Below are positions 1-13,400 of a DNA stretch of 40,533 nt, in pieces (position 1 is the first letter of the stretch; each line of letters begins with the position of its first letter). The notes under the pieces were generated by a model. It did not search any database and was not told the origin of the DNA. It saw nothing but the letters and a program-made list of their open reading frames with translations. Made by a program: the position numbers and the translations under genes. Origin of the DNA: Tubiluchus corallicola (lineage: Eukaryota; Priapulida; Priapulimorpha; Priapulimorphida; Tubiluchidae); contig JAQGDQ010000061.1 in assembly GCA_030141605.1 (NCBI GenBank), positions 265,001-305,533 of the forward strand. Reading direction: 5' to 3'.

Positions 1-66
1 TTTGTAATTTTCGTATAAGAAATTTGATTTTCAGAAAAAATACCTATCTATCTTTCAATATCTGCG

Positions 67-88
67 TCATCATCATCATCACCATAAT

Positions 89-163
<75 letters not shown>
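67..163. repeat. (CAT/ATC)n trinucleotide microsatellite
   Basis: This is a nearly pure run of about 32 CAT triplets on the + strand, interrupted once near position 81-91 by an 'accataataa' stretch. It lies far upstream of the first gene and is not part of any supported coding exon. Confidence 0.95.
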
Positions 164-3100
164 TTGACCTTGAACATTTAGAAACTGCATGATACACTTA
201 TTCAACTTTACTGATAGACTTTCATTGCAAGACCTTTCGGACGGTCGAGCAATATTTGGTCACGTAAGAAATGTTCTTAACTTGGACATAGTACGTGATG
301 TTCAGGTATACCGGGGTGCCATTAGTATAATTATACAATTGACTTCCCAAAATGGCATAAATCGAAGATAAGAGACACTGTTGGTTTTAATTTTATATTA
401 TAGCCTACGGTCCCTGGAGCTTGAAATTGATAACGACAGACATTTTAAGTGGTGTCGGGTGCCTGCAATGCAGACACCTTAAACTTTCTGACCAAATTGG
501 GACCTGGATCGAACAGATAAGATACCAGTTGAAATTAAATGTAAATGATGGCCTACCAATCTTGAACCGAAAACATAGCAATGACTGAGAATTTAAGTCA
601 TATTGATTAACCGTTAGACACTCTAGGTAACACCGCCCGAAATTAGGACCTACAATTAGTTACGTGGCTGCTATCTGGTTTATTCTTGTAAATGACGTGC
701 AATAATCTCGAAAGACTGAAGTACGTAATTACTACATTTCACTTGGTCGCGGTACCAACCAGATGCACAAAATACAGGAACAAGTTGGGGGATAGCAGAC
801 CTAAATTCAAAAGTCCTGCTTTTAAGGCATCTGGCGAGTAGTCAGTACGTACCACTTAACTTGTCTCTCTTTACTATTTTTATGGTTCAGGATTAGACAA
901 TCATTTACATTTGATTTCCGCTGTTCACATGTTTGATCCAGGTGTCAGTCTGATCAGACACTTAAGCGTGTATGTCTGTCGCTATTCCATCGTTATCAGT
1001 GTAATCATAAACTCGAGCTAGGCTATTTGGGTGGGGGGAGGGGAGGGGAGGGGGGTCATTTAGAGGAATACTAAAGATTACATACCAATGCCACACTGGT
1101 AAACGTCTACACCCGAACATCACGCAGTACTATTCTCCAACTTCTTTTATAACTAAAATATAGGTATCTCGCTCGATTGATGAGAAGGGCTTAATTGAGA
1201 TCAATGAAGCCAAGAAGACAACATCAAACCATTTCTTAGGGCATTAAGAAGTTCATTGTCAAAATATGTAGCAATTTTCCGTTGTGATATTGAATAGCTA
1301 CTTCATAATTATGTTTTCGGATCTGGTATTTTGAATCGATGTTATTTCAATGGACGCGTACGTTAGGATTGTCTACATTGTAAGAAGATAATTAATTTTA
1401 ATGAAATCAAATATGCAAGGTATAATTATGATTGACTGGTAGATAGATTAACCGATTATTACTTACTTCAGCATTAAAAGCGGTAAAAACATAACAACAT
1501 TTACAATGGCTATAAACTACACTAAAGATACCAAAATTACTGTAATTATACAAAATGAGACTGAAAGCATATAAAGTTTACGACGTAATATTAAAAATGG
1601 ACTAGGGCAAGGTGTAGTGCTAAGTCACGACATGTCTTCAATGTCTATCTAAATGATTTATCGACAAAATTAAAGTAAATTAAATAAAATAATTAATTAA
1701 ATTATATATAGTTAGCTTATTTTGAAACAACTGTATTCCTCAAAAAATATAAACAATAATGTAAGTTATAAATTGCAAGATCTTTCAGACTAGCTGTCCT
1801 GATCCGGCTATACAAATCACTTATGTGTGTATCACAATTATATAATTATGGCCGGTGCCATTCCTTGGCAATAATCATAATGAAATTGACGGGCATTGCG
1901 TGCAACCACAGGATACTAATCTACTACTATCTCGCAGAAGATTATAGCATATGTGATCACAACTCCACAAGACGGGCCAGATTCTCTGCCATCAGAATCT
2001 GGAAACATTTAATAAGACAGCTACTGACGATTGAGTGGTGCTTGACATGTATCTTGTTCATAACTATATGGGTGCAATTGGTACAACTTACGTGCAAGTG
2101 TTCAAATAATATACATCGTTAAAATTGTACAGCGATGTTCAGCCACCTGCAAAACTGGAAAAAATGAGATGGTTAAAAGACGGACTTAGTCTGGATTGGA
2201 ATTAGAAACTTTCGAATTGCAATGCCATGACCACTAAACTAAACAGCTTGTCGGTGAAGTCCTCATTATAATAGTTCATCAGTCAATCCAAATTTTCCAA
2301 GTGTTAGCTGACTTTATTCATATTAGAGTGAATAATTAACAACTAACTATATTATTCTTTTTAAATAAGTAGATGTACAACATAGTGGACAATATATGTT
2401 TATCGGACCTGTTTTGTGGCATTTTGTACACATGCATTAATGTCCGAATGGTTTTTGTTTCGTCAATACATAGTATTTGAAAATAATTTTACCAAAATGA
2501 TGAATTATTTGCAAGAAAAAAATTTGGTAGACTAAATGATTGCAAAATTATCTTGTCATTACACGTTACAAAAATCAAGTCTGTATTTTTAATGTACAAG
2601 AAGAAATGTAATGAAAACATCTGCATGTTTAAATGACTGTGTGTCTGTTCCCGATCTATAGTAATAGCACAGTGAGCAATAACGAACTTTGGTTGACATG
2701 TTGGCCCATAGATGGTACTGTATCACGGATGCGCACGAAATATGCGCAGTTTTAGAAAATTTTTCGAAAAATCAGTTTTGTTTGTCAAATAAATCTCTGT
2801 TTTTATGATTTTTCGACATTTGTTGTCAAGCTTAGGGCATAATTGTATACGTTAGCGATTACGGCTTTTCTATATTATTAAATGTCATCAAAATATGTGC
2901 TGATATCTTCAAGGAAGGTTATTCGTAGCTTCAAATTTCAGTCGCCATTGTCGGTAGCAGTAAATTGGTACGCGTACAGTATGTAGCTGTGTGGTGATTA
3001 CTGTAGCTGTGCAGTTATACACAATTCATATTTTGGTGTAACATTAGGGTACCGTAATGTTATTCTAAATGCATCTGTGTGATGTTTCTTTTCCTGCCCG

Positions 3101-3624
3101 TGCAATTCACAGCAGTATTACTGTTGTATTTAGTACTGTTTGTGTACTAAATATCAATGTCTGAAACAAGTGAAGACAATTTATGCTGTCAGGTTGCAGT
3201 TGGAGAACTAACACGAGTTTATTTTAGTTTTTCCCTGTGGTGCCTTAACTTTTTTAAACTGCAATTATATTAATTTTGTAATCTTGAGTAACGTTATTAC
3301 CATATTGTAATTTGTATGGCCCACGATAATAATTTTAATGATGAAGTGAGTAACCTTCTTCACAGTTGTTTATAGGGTAAAATAGATTTTTATTTCTTTT
3401 TGACCTAGTGCTTCATGAGGTTGTGTAATGCCTTAATTAAGTGAGACACTGTTGTTATTATTACTAATAAGTTAATTTTTTATTTTTTATGTACAGTTCC
3501 ATGGTTGTGAAGTGTATGAGCTTGAGCAGCGAACTACGCATTTTTTAACATGTCTTCATCCCTCGTCCACAGGTGTCCTGTGGTTAACTATTAATGTATT
3601 GCTTGAAACAAAACCGCCATTTAG
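164..3624. other. Upstream non-coding region, no gene recognised
   Basis: This stretch has only short reading frames with no recognisable protein motif and no convincing splice-linked exons. Its composition is AT-rich. It holds a G-run cluster at 1033-1055. It also contains a pair of GCGCA-containing half-sites at about 2731-2750, which resemble one half of an NRF1 site but are not enough to call a promoter. The promoter and any non-coding 5' exons of the BRPF gene should lie in its right-hand part, but I cannot place a transcription start. Confidence 0.6.
1033..1055 (+). other. Putative G-quadruplex motif
   Basis: There are four G runs (6, 4, 4 and 6 G) separated by single A residues at 1039, 1044 and 1049. 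This fits the canonical G-quadruplex pattern with one-base loops, which is the most stable class. It lies about 2.7 kb upstream of the BRPF start codon. A role in regulation is inference only. Confidence 0.7.
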
Positions 3625-3684
3625 ATGAAACCAAATTTAGTTAGGGTATCTGTGAAGTGTATCACATTTATTCGAACGGTGTGA
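3625..3684 (+). other. Upstream ORF in the presumed BRPF 5'UTR
   Basis: An ATG at 3625 opens a 19-codon frame that ends at TGA 3682-3684, upstream of and out of frame with the BRPF ATG at 3735. A second minimal uORF (ATG TGG AGA TAA) lies at 3704-3715. Both matter only if the mature 5'UTR reaches this far, which the sequence cannot show. Confidence 0.3.
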
Positions 3685-3734
3685 GGATTTTTGAAATATT
3701 GTTATGTGGAGATAATTTTCACACAGTGGCTAAG

Positions 3735-4403
3735 ATGACCCTGGATTTCGATGCTAAAGCATTTTGTGATGGCTTGAAAGCCACTAAGCCTCCATACGAA
3801 TGCCCAATCTCTGACTGTGGCAAGATATACAAAAGCTTATGCGGAATTCAGTTTCATCTTTATAACTATGATCATGCCAACCCTGATAGCACCTGTGTAA
3901 GTCCCCCAGATTCCCCTAAGAAGAAGAAAAGTTGGCACCACCGACAAACTAGAAGCAGATCTCCAACTCCGCCAGAGTTTTTTCGCGGCAGAGGGGATCA
4001 TCAGCTAAGCTATGCTGAGGCACAAAAGATGGTTGAAATCGATGTGGATGGTACTGTGCATCGAATTAACATTTGCGAGCCGCTGGAGCTTATCAATCCT
4101 CAAATAGCCGACAAGCAACTTCTGGCATCCATTGAACAAGATGAGAACCAGAACAACAAAAAGAAGTCTCCCGCAAAATTAACCATCAAAAGAAATGACG
4201 GACCTCATTTGGTGTCCACCACGAATGCGAAGACTTTGAAATTGCTTGACCCATCGTTTAGGTTATTGGAAGGTGACGAAGATGTGACTGTAAGCATTGA
4301 TGGTAACAAGGGTGATTGCAGACCTGACAAAAGTTATTATCGGTTTGTGGAGAAGTCCGCTGAAGAGTTGGATAATGAGGTTGAATATGACATGGATGAA
4401 CAA
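3735..4403 (+). CDS. BRPF1: BRPF exon 1: start, C2H2 finger and N-terminal HAT-binding region (residues 1-223)
   Basis: The exon begins at ATG 3735 with A at -3 and ends at CAA|GTACGT (phase 0). [20 protein letters not shown] followed by YECP matches the family N-terminus. The zinc finger ligands are C23, C28, H41 and H47. A basic patch PKKKK (61-65) and an RSRSP stretch may be nuclear-localisation or phosphorylation segments. The conserved motif [15 protein letters not shown] (92-106) falls in the part of BRPF1 known to bind MOZ/MORF. The exon closes in the EPC-like motif [19 protein letters not shown] (201-219). The frame is open upstream to a GTG at 3657 but holds no earlier ATG. Confidence 0.95.
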
Positions 4404-7400
4404 GTACGTACACGCTTACATGATTAAATGCTTTTGATAATCCGGTTTTAACACAGTAATGAGTAAGCGTTTTGTTAGTTGAGTTTTGCATTTTTTTCTT
4501 GAATTAAAGTGTATCTGTTGCACGAATTTGGTTCTAAAATTTAGCTTTTGAAGTTTCGATTCAGTGTGAATAATTGAAATTAAACAACAAGGTTTCAAGG
4601 CTTTTTTGTTTTTATTCACAGCTTACCATTAAGGAGTTTGCAATTTTAAAGTCATTTTAATACCATATGTTTTAGTTCTGTTATTTAAAAAAATTGAGGT
4701 TATCCAAAAGTACATACCTAAAAACTTATGGAAAATAATTTATCAGAAAATTACTTGGTTAATTTGCCATGGTTAATACTGCATTTTTATAATTAAGGAT
4801 TACGTTTGGTTGGAGCTTCATAACAAATGCCGAAAATCCAATGGAACCAAGCCAATAAAACCGGAAGTTTTTGAATATCTTATTGACAGATTGGAGAAGG
4901 AGAGTTTTTTCCAGAACCAGCATACTGGCAATCACACGACTCCGCACATAGACGAAGATGCTGTGTGCTGCATATGTAATGACGGAGAGTGCCAAAACAG
5001 CAACGTTATTCTCTTCTGTGATATGTGCAATTTGGCTGTTCATCAGGAGTGCTACGGCGTTCCGTACATTCCCGAAGGACAATGGTTGTGTCGTCGTTGT
5101 CTTCAATCTCCATCTCACTCCATCGACTGTGTGTTGTGTCCCAATAAGGGTGGTGCATTTAAGCAAACGGACGATGCTCGTTGGTGTCACGTTATCTGCG
5201 CGCTGTGGGTTCCAGAAGTGGGGTTTTCAAATTATGTGTTTTTAGAACCAATAGACAGCATGTGCAACATTCCGCCGGCTCGATGGCGATTAACTTGCTA
5301 CATATGCAAGATGAAAGGTATTGGAGCTTGCATACAGTGTCACAAATCAAACTGTTATACGGCATTTCACGTGACCTGTGCACAACAGGCTGGTTTGCAC
5401 ATGAGTATGGAGCCGATTCGTATTAACACTGCCAACGGGACACAGCTTAGTGTGCGCAAAACCGCATTCTGTTGCGCACACACGCCTGCAGATGGAGACA
5501 GCTCTGGCGATGAGACGAGTGCAGATAAGAAAGCAATGACAGCTGAAAAAATTAAAACGATACGACAAAAAATGAGAAAGGCAAGAAAAATTCTGGCAGA
5601 GAAGCGTTTGTCGGAACCGACTCAGCCGATGGTTTCCGTACCTGAAATTCCACGTGAAAGGTAACAGATGTGACTAATATTGTCTTAAATTTATCACTAA
5701 TGGTTTTAAGCCATTATTTTTTTGCAGTACATTAATTTTGTTGATTTAAAATAGTTCATGTAGAGCTTGTGAATTATTGTTCTATTGGCAAGTTAAACAA
5801 GTTTGTGAGCACAAAGTTTCTGTGTACTCTTCTCATATTGGATGCTAATGTGTATGATGTATAACACTTCGTTCGATGTTACTGGCAATACAGAGGTTTT
5901 TTTTATAAATTTAGATATAGATTGATGTACATAAAGATCATTTTATTTCAATCGTTTTAAAATGTAATACAAATTTTTAAAGTTGTGCGGGGGGGTTAAA
6001 TTTATTTCATGCTTCTGAAACTATGAAGTGTACCTATAATCAGACTTTTCTGTTTCAGGATAAGAAGAATTGCACTGAGTATGGGACCGATGCAGAAAAA
6101 GGCATTGTTTATAAACCGTGTTCATAGTTACTGGTTGCTGAAGCGGCAGTCTCGTAATGGAGTGCCGCTTCTGAGGCGCTTACAAACAACACATCAGCAA
6201 CGCAAACAACAGGTAGATGCATAAATGCTGAAATGTTTTTCACCATTTGCTATTTAAGTGTGCAAGATGTTAACATGTATAGACCTAGTATACTTGGCTC
6301 TAGCATGCTTTTATAAATAGTTATACATCTGAAATGGACTTGAAGTCTGTCATCAGCTAGTACAGTACAAGAATTTATTGATATAGAGCAGATGTTAATT
6401 AAAAATTAGCAACAGAATATGACTATACCAGCATAATTTCTTTTAGCAGCAACAGATTTTCTTAAATGCATGGGCCTAAAGGCTTTTTGTAGTGTTCTTG
6501 ACAGGATTGTTTGAAAATTGACTTTAATTCTTTTAGAGTGACCATGATAAACGTGCTAACATACTGCTAGAGCAATTAAGGTTTTGGCAGAGGCTTAGGC
6601 AGAACCTGGAGAAAGCCCGTCTTCTGATGGAATTGATTCGGAAGCGAGAGAAGCTAAAACGAGAACAGGTGTGTTAGAATTATCATTTCGTTGCACTACC
6701 TGTCAGTCACAATTCAGGCTCCATGCTGCATTATAAAAAAACATTGTTTATATTTTCTTCTGATTTCAACTATTTCATCATTTAGGTACTACTGTGTATA
6801 AGTGTCTTCAAACTGTGCTGATAATAAATACAAAGTTTCGAAAAGTTGCCAGCTAAAACAAAACTTTTCGCTTTTACTGATTATGTTTTAAGTGACCTAT
6901 GTCTTCATTCCATGTATTACTGAACCTCAAATTTGTAGTAATAGTTTGGACTCACTAAGTCATGTATTGAGTGACGTATTATGATTAATCTTGCACAATT
7001 AACTCGTGTGTTTATAATTTTGGTGATACGAGTAAAGGTTTCTAATAGTGATCTAGGTAATCTTAATACTTGCCTAATTTCCCATTCTCATTGTAAGGGC
7101 TACTTTTTGTATTTTGTCGCATGATTATTTTCTAAGCAACACAGTTTCTGGCCCCTGAGCATCCTTAAAATATCATACCCCTTGTAATTGAATGCATGAA
7201 TGCATTACATTTTTGCAGCGTACCCTGTGTTCAAGATAAAGCACATGACATGATATTGTGTTTGTTTGTTGTAGATGAAAGTACATCAGCAACACATTGA
7301 GCTTCGCATTCAACCATGCAGTGTGTTACTGCGGCAGACGCTTCTGCTTCTAGAGGACATCGATAGAGAACGCATATTCACCCAACCTGTAGATCCACGT

Positions 7401-10400
7401 CAGGTAGAATTTAAAACGTTTGCACTCTCTCATTTTCGTGTAAGTCTGTCAGTTTTGAAAGGTTTATTACATTTCGTTGAAATAGGGCAAGCCGTAAGAT
7501 TTTCAAACATAATTGCTTCTGTTTGACACCAACGATATTTTCTTCGCCATTTTTGAAAGTAAGTCTTTATTTTATACTTGTAGCTTGTCTGCTTTTAGGT
7601 TAAATAGTTATAAGGGACTACAGCCAATTATTAGTAAGTTTCTGATAAGTTGGGGTAGCGAGGCCTGGAACTTTTTTCTTGTAAAAGAAGCTTTACATAT
7701 TGTTTTGTCCTATCAGATGAAAAATTAAATAACTGTTAAATAAGAAATTGTTGCAGCAATCTTGTTTAATTATATTAAAAAGTCATAGTAGTGTAATTTT
7801 TTCTTATCTGTTTTGGATGCAAAATTCTCCATTTTTAGACACCATAAATTTTTATACTTTTGACTACTGATTGCTTGATATGCAGAGTTGCACTTAATGA
7901 AAAAATTCCTTTAATTAAGAAAGGAGCAAGTGAATAGTTGCACTGTTGTAAACTCATACTCTTGCAGTATAATGAACTTGTTTAACCTAAAGGTAATTCC
8001 TTCCTCTGCATCTTTTACTCAGTCCCATTTAAAGTAAACACAAATTATGAGAAAAGTAAACACAATTAATAGAATTTGTGCATCACAAGAGTTATCAATT
8101 TTGTGCATCACAAGAGTTGGTTGCAAGTGATGATAAGTATAGTGAGCTGTTGCACTTTAATGCTTATGCTGATATTAAGTCAGTCTTTCTTGTTTTCCTT
8201 GCTAACTTGCAGACGGTATACCTGCGGAGGCCCTCTTTCTACCGATATAACTATTACAAGGTCAGTAGTGGTAAATTCCCGTAGTATTTTGCATGTCCCG
8301 AATAAGTGCTGACCCCTGCTGACCGCTAATTTTGCTAACTACCCCCACACCCGTGTGCTTGTGGTTTTTGCACGTCGTAGCAGGAACTCAAAGAGGGAGT
8401 CACTTATTGTCAGCATTTGTCATTTTGCCTGTAGATGGCACGCTTTTTGTATTACTGAACTGGTTAAACAAAAGTTTTACTATTCTGTCTTGGCAGTTTT
8501 AGTTATAAAGATCTTCCGTTGTTTTTCATTAATGGTTAATATTACTAGCATATTCATTTAGATGCAAACATCCCCACTTTGCCGTCATTTTGTGTTTGTC
8601 ACATACGCTATCAAGCTATTTTTTGAATTTAATTTTTAACTGAAAGTTTTTAGTTTAGTGAAATATAATTTCCTTATAAGGCTAAGTGAAAAAAATTTTA
8701 AAGCTGGAAATCTTGGTATTAATTACTAATTTTTTAGCACTGTTTTGTTTGCGGGCGCGAGTGCAAATGATTGCGTATTTATTATATGACTTTTCTAACA
8801 GTTGTTTGCTTATGGCTGAAAATATTTATTTATTGTAAAATTTACCACATTGTCACCTGCTTTGTGGCCATGGTTGACTGCTATAATTATAAGAAAGCTC
8901 AAGTAGATAATTACTTGTATAGCATGTTTTCATTGTTGATTGTGATGATAATAATGAATTATAATCTATGATCTGTACAAATGTAATTATGGTAAGTTAA
9001 ATTGATAGACAATTCTAATTTTAAGTCATGTTGTCATTTAGTTTATTCACAATTCCTGACAGTGACGCGGTATTAAAATGCCATAAAGAGTCTAAAAGAA
9101 AAATGGAAGTTACGAAGTAACTTTCTTGACAACTTTTTCTTGCAAATTCTAGCGGTACAATAAAAGTAAAAACCTGTTTTTAAACAGATCTCTATGTGCT
9201 GCTTACTATTTTTTAATGTTACTGTCTAACATTAATGCGTTGACTATTTTAATCACGGTATGACAAAATCATATGATTTTAAAAAACTGAGTAGTGATGG
9301 GGAAAACGAATTTCATAAAAGGAAAATAACAACCAGCACCCACTTAAGCAAAGACGTGGCATTTATTCAGATACGTTAATTTCATGTTAGGATTGTTGCA
9401 CGAATATGACCTTAGCGAGTTGAAACATAATTGCAGATCTTGTGTCTGCAATAAAAGCCTTGTCTTTGCTTAACTGGGTGTTGGCTAGAATTTTCATTTT
9501 AAGAATATCATTTTATTTTATTATTTCTGGATTTTAGTGAAAACGTGAGCTAAAACGTGCTTATTTTGTTTTATTGCCAATATCCATCAAACATTTTGAT
9601 TCCGATTTTCTTTTATGTGCTTATCGAACTTTTCATGTAACTGGAAGTTTTTACTTTGTCTTGGTTTAGGCTCCTTGTTTTTACTACCTTTAAGAAGCTT
9701 ATTTAACATTTTATTTAAATATTTATTACACATTTTCTGTTATTTAAATTTTTCACTGATTGTCTTATTTTCGTAGGTGCCATTGTACTTGGAAATCATC
9801 AAGAACCCGATGGATTTTTCAACAATGCGGAGTAAGGTTGACTCTCACTCTTACGCCTGTTTTGAAGAATTTGAGAAGGATTTCAATCTCATTGTTGACA
9901 ATTGTCTTTTCTTTAATGAGAACGACTCTGCATATTACAGACTTGCCTGCAGAATGCGGGATCAGGTATGGTACCTATTTTATTCACTAAAAGGTCCTTT
10001 CTAGATCTTTTTACCAGGAATAAATTTTCTTGCAAATAAATGCGTCACAGTTTCATGATGTAGTAATGTGTTACACAACGCAGCGTTAGAATGTTAAAAA
10101 CGGTAATCTATGCGTTAAATGTTTGATATGTAGTCTACTTCAGAAACTTTTACAGCTATTGAAAACACTAGGTTAGCTACTCCCTGTATCTTCCAAGCAG
10201 TGGCTTGTTCCTGTTCACTCGCTTTATTGTTACAGGGTGGTACCGTGATGCGTCAATGTCGACGACAAGTTGAAGCAATTGGCTTTGACTTTTCTACTGG
10301 CTTACATTCTGATTCGACTACTGCTGAATATAGAAAGTCAATCAGAGCGGTTACAAAACCAAATGGTATGTGATATTGCTTTACGTGATAATTTCTGTGC

Positions 10401-13400
10401 TTATAAATTTAATCTCAGTTCATTTACTTTCAGCATGTAGCTGTACATTTTTCTTTTTCACCTTGTTTACCAGTAAGACATTGTTGTAGTGTCTTTGTTT
10501 GTGTTTGCACATTTTAACGTGTTATTTAATGATATTTAATAAGCAGCTAGTTAGAACTTGTGGTGTAAAGCTTGAAAATTAGGATTTTTGAAATACGTGT
10601 GAAAATGTCAAATGCTTTTTCTTTGAGTTTCAAAGCAGTTTGAATCACTATTGATTTTTGTTATTATTACAGAGACAAGTTCCAATGAAGATGAACAAAA
10701 GTCAGAGTTGGAGCAACAGTTGAATGAATTATTGGAAAAACTTGATGAGACAAGTTCCATCAGGAATCCATGTAAGACTCTTAGTATTTTTTTTTGAAAA
10801 TTTTTGTATTGTAATACAGAAAGTTGTGATAAAGAGGCACTAAGAAGAAATAAATTCTAAATTATGAATGTTTATTGGAAAGATCCAGGTCATTTCATTT
10901 TTTGCAAATTTTTTGACTGTGTAACTGGATAAATTTGACAAAGGTTAGTGTCATTTTTGTTGCATGCAAAAAGACGAAGTTGTATCAGAGGTGTAACGAA
11001 TCATAACAAAGCCTCTATACACTGTACTACAACCAATGCACAGGAACAAAACATGCCATGCAAGTTGTTTACTGTGGCATTTACTTAGCAACTTGCAGAA
11101 CTCTCTGTCATCAGAATTTTTTCTGAGCATTGCAAAATTAACCAACAACATTTAAACAATAAATTTCGATTTCTAGTAATGGAATGATTAAAATCATTTA
11201 GATTCTTAACTTGCCTGACTTTTGATTCATATAGATTCATAACTTTAACAAATTTCAGGTGGGAAAACTTGTTGCATGTGGTTGTGATTTCATACTTCAA
11301 ACAATTATAAAGAGTATACAAGCTATCGCTGCCTTTGTTGCCTGCTACCCGCATGTTTATATGTTGATGGAATAATAAGAAAACAGTTCATGTTCTTTAA
11401 CATTCATAGCTGCGAGAACCAGAAGAGCAAAGTCGTTACGAAAAGAAATTTTGGTAATGCGAAGAAAAATCTCCCTTGCAAAACATCGGCCAAGAGACAC
11501 CACGGAAGATGAAGAGTCTGATGAAAATGCAGGTAAAGTAAAAATGATTTAAAATGTGAACAGGTTATTTTTTTATGGAAATCAGGCCTAAATAATTTTA
11601 AATTTAAAATAATTGTAAAACATTGAGTTGTACATGCTATTTCAAAGCATTCTCACATGTTCTGCTCATGCTAGGCTCATGTACCGTCTTAAAGTGCATG
11701 TATGTTCCTCTTGGCATCTTGCAGTATGTTCACTTTGCGTTGTGTTAACATGCAAGAGGAATGTATCAGGTGTGATCAGGGTGTATTAAGGCTTTTATGA
11801 CTCGCTAGGCTGATAGTGCTGTCCAGCCCATCTTTATTATGAATTTATGGTTGTTTATGTAATGAGAATGTTAAACAACTACTTGTGGTGTATTAGAAAC
11901 ACTATTAACGTAGTTTCTACGTGGTGACTATTATTTACATGTATTTGCATAGTTCTTATATTTAAGCAGGATCCACAACTGCTTGTTGAACAATATTACC
12001 TTGTACCTATTCATTGTGTGTCATTTATATAAAAGCTTTGCTCAGTTACTGGCTGTGTCTGTGGTGTGTTATAAAATGTGCCCTTTGCATGAATATGAAA
12101 GTATACACATTTTCAGAGAGGAATATATACACATTTTTCTGAAAAGTGATGCCCCTCAAACTTTGCCGCCCTAGGCTATAGCCTAGTTCGCCTATTGGTT
12201 AATACGCCCCTGGGTGGGATATGTCTTGCAGTCGTAGTGGGAGAACGTTCTTTCATACAGCAGTACATAAACTTTGTTCAGTTTAGCATAATAAGGAGCT
12301 ATTGTGAGAGAATGCATTCTAAGGACATTCGGACAAACTAAACTACTGATACCTTGCATTCTGTTTTTTATGCCTTTGTGTTTTGCTTGTGAGTGGACTC
12401 GCTGGTGAAGTAACATTATAAAGTGATCTATTTCTCTGTGACGTCGATCTCGTTCATGTAGTAAGTTTTAAGCCAGTTTTGTATTAAGGCTTCACAATAG
12501 TGTTACTGTGTATTCTAAATTTTTATGGAAAACACATTCCCTAACACTAATTAATGGCATTCTAGTGACGTATTAAGGCATTTGATCAGAAAAAACTCAA
12601 TAGCAGTAACCCAATGCTTGTCATTCCAAACTAGTTTTTTTAATTAGTTCTTGTTCTTCTTTGAAGTGCAGTAGCAGGTTTAAAGCAACATAATCTATGT
12701 TACTACTTGTGCATATTGAACTTTATAGATGACACCTCTGCGGAAGATCCTACTAACCATTCAGGAACGGAAGAGGACGAAGCCGTGTTTTCTAACGAAA
12801 GAAGTCGAAGCCGACATTCTTCTTCTGTCATGGTTGACGTTGATGGCAACGATGAAGAACATGCTGAATTACGCACAAGGAGACGATCCTCTCGGATTTC
12901 TTCATTGGAGGACCTGAAGCTATTAGCACAGATGGAGCAAAATGGTAAGTAGGAACGATACACCATCGTCTTAGTTCTCATTTCTTACTGATGTTGACTA
13001 GTTAAATACTTGGTTTCTTACGCTTAATTGTTTCCTGCGTGCTAATTGCATTTCATTTGTTCTGCTTTCACACTTTCTACTCATTGAAGTCATTTGTATT
13101 TGGCATTGCTTTTCTAGATAACAGTTCATTTGTACAATGTGACTAAAATAATACTTAATTATAATCCAAGCAAGTCAACTCAAAATAATGTGTGTATAAA
13201 AGTCATATGAAGTTTATTAAAACCACAAGGTGTAAAAGAATCTGTAAAAACTTTAAATCAATTAAATTTCAAATAAGTTTCACTTTATGTTATGAAGTTT
13301 TAGAACTGAAAATGCTGTTAAAAGTGAAATGTACTAGAATTTTAGCTGATTTTAAGGTTTTTAGAGATCATATTACATCTTTGAGTTTTAATAAAGTTTA

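Larger units (their letters stand above)
7404..9776 (+). other. BRPF intron 5, with a MITE-like element
   Basis: This 2.37-kb intron contains an alternative donor at 7440. It has a 19-bp direct duplication (tttgtgcatcacaagagtt at 8075-8093 and 8100-8118) and an inverted-repeat element at about 9309-9507. Short open frames in it carry no family motif. Confidence 0.8.

Noticed and set aside
1823-2122. 99-codon frame upstream of BRPF
   Set aside because: It has no domain, no signal of splicing and a composition typical of AT-rich intergenic DNA.
3657-3734. N-terminal extension of BRPF from 3657
   Set aside because: The codon at 3657 is GTG, not ATG. The family N-terminus aligns from ATG 3735.
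4759-5190. Minus-strand 143-codon frame
   Set aside because: It is antisense to the BRPF PHD exon, a shadow of real coding sequence.
8078-8284. Extra exon in BRPF intron 5 ending YNYYK|GTCAGT
   Set aside because: It would insert non-conserved sequence into the bromodomain, and exons 5 and 6 already join in phase with a family-like sequence.
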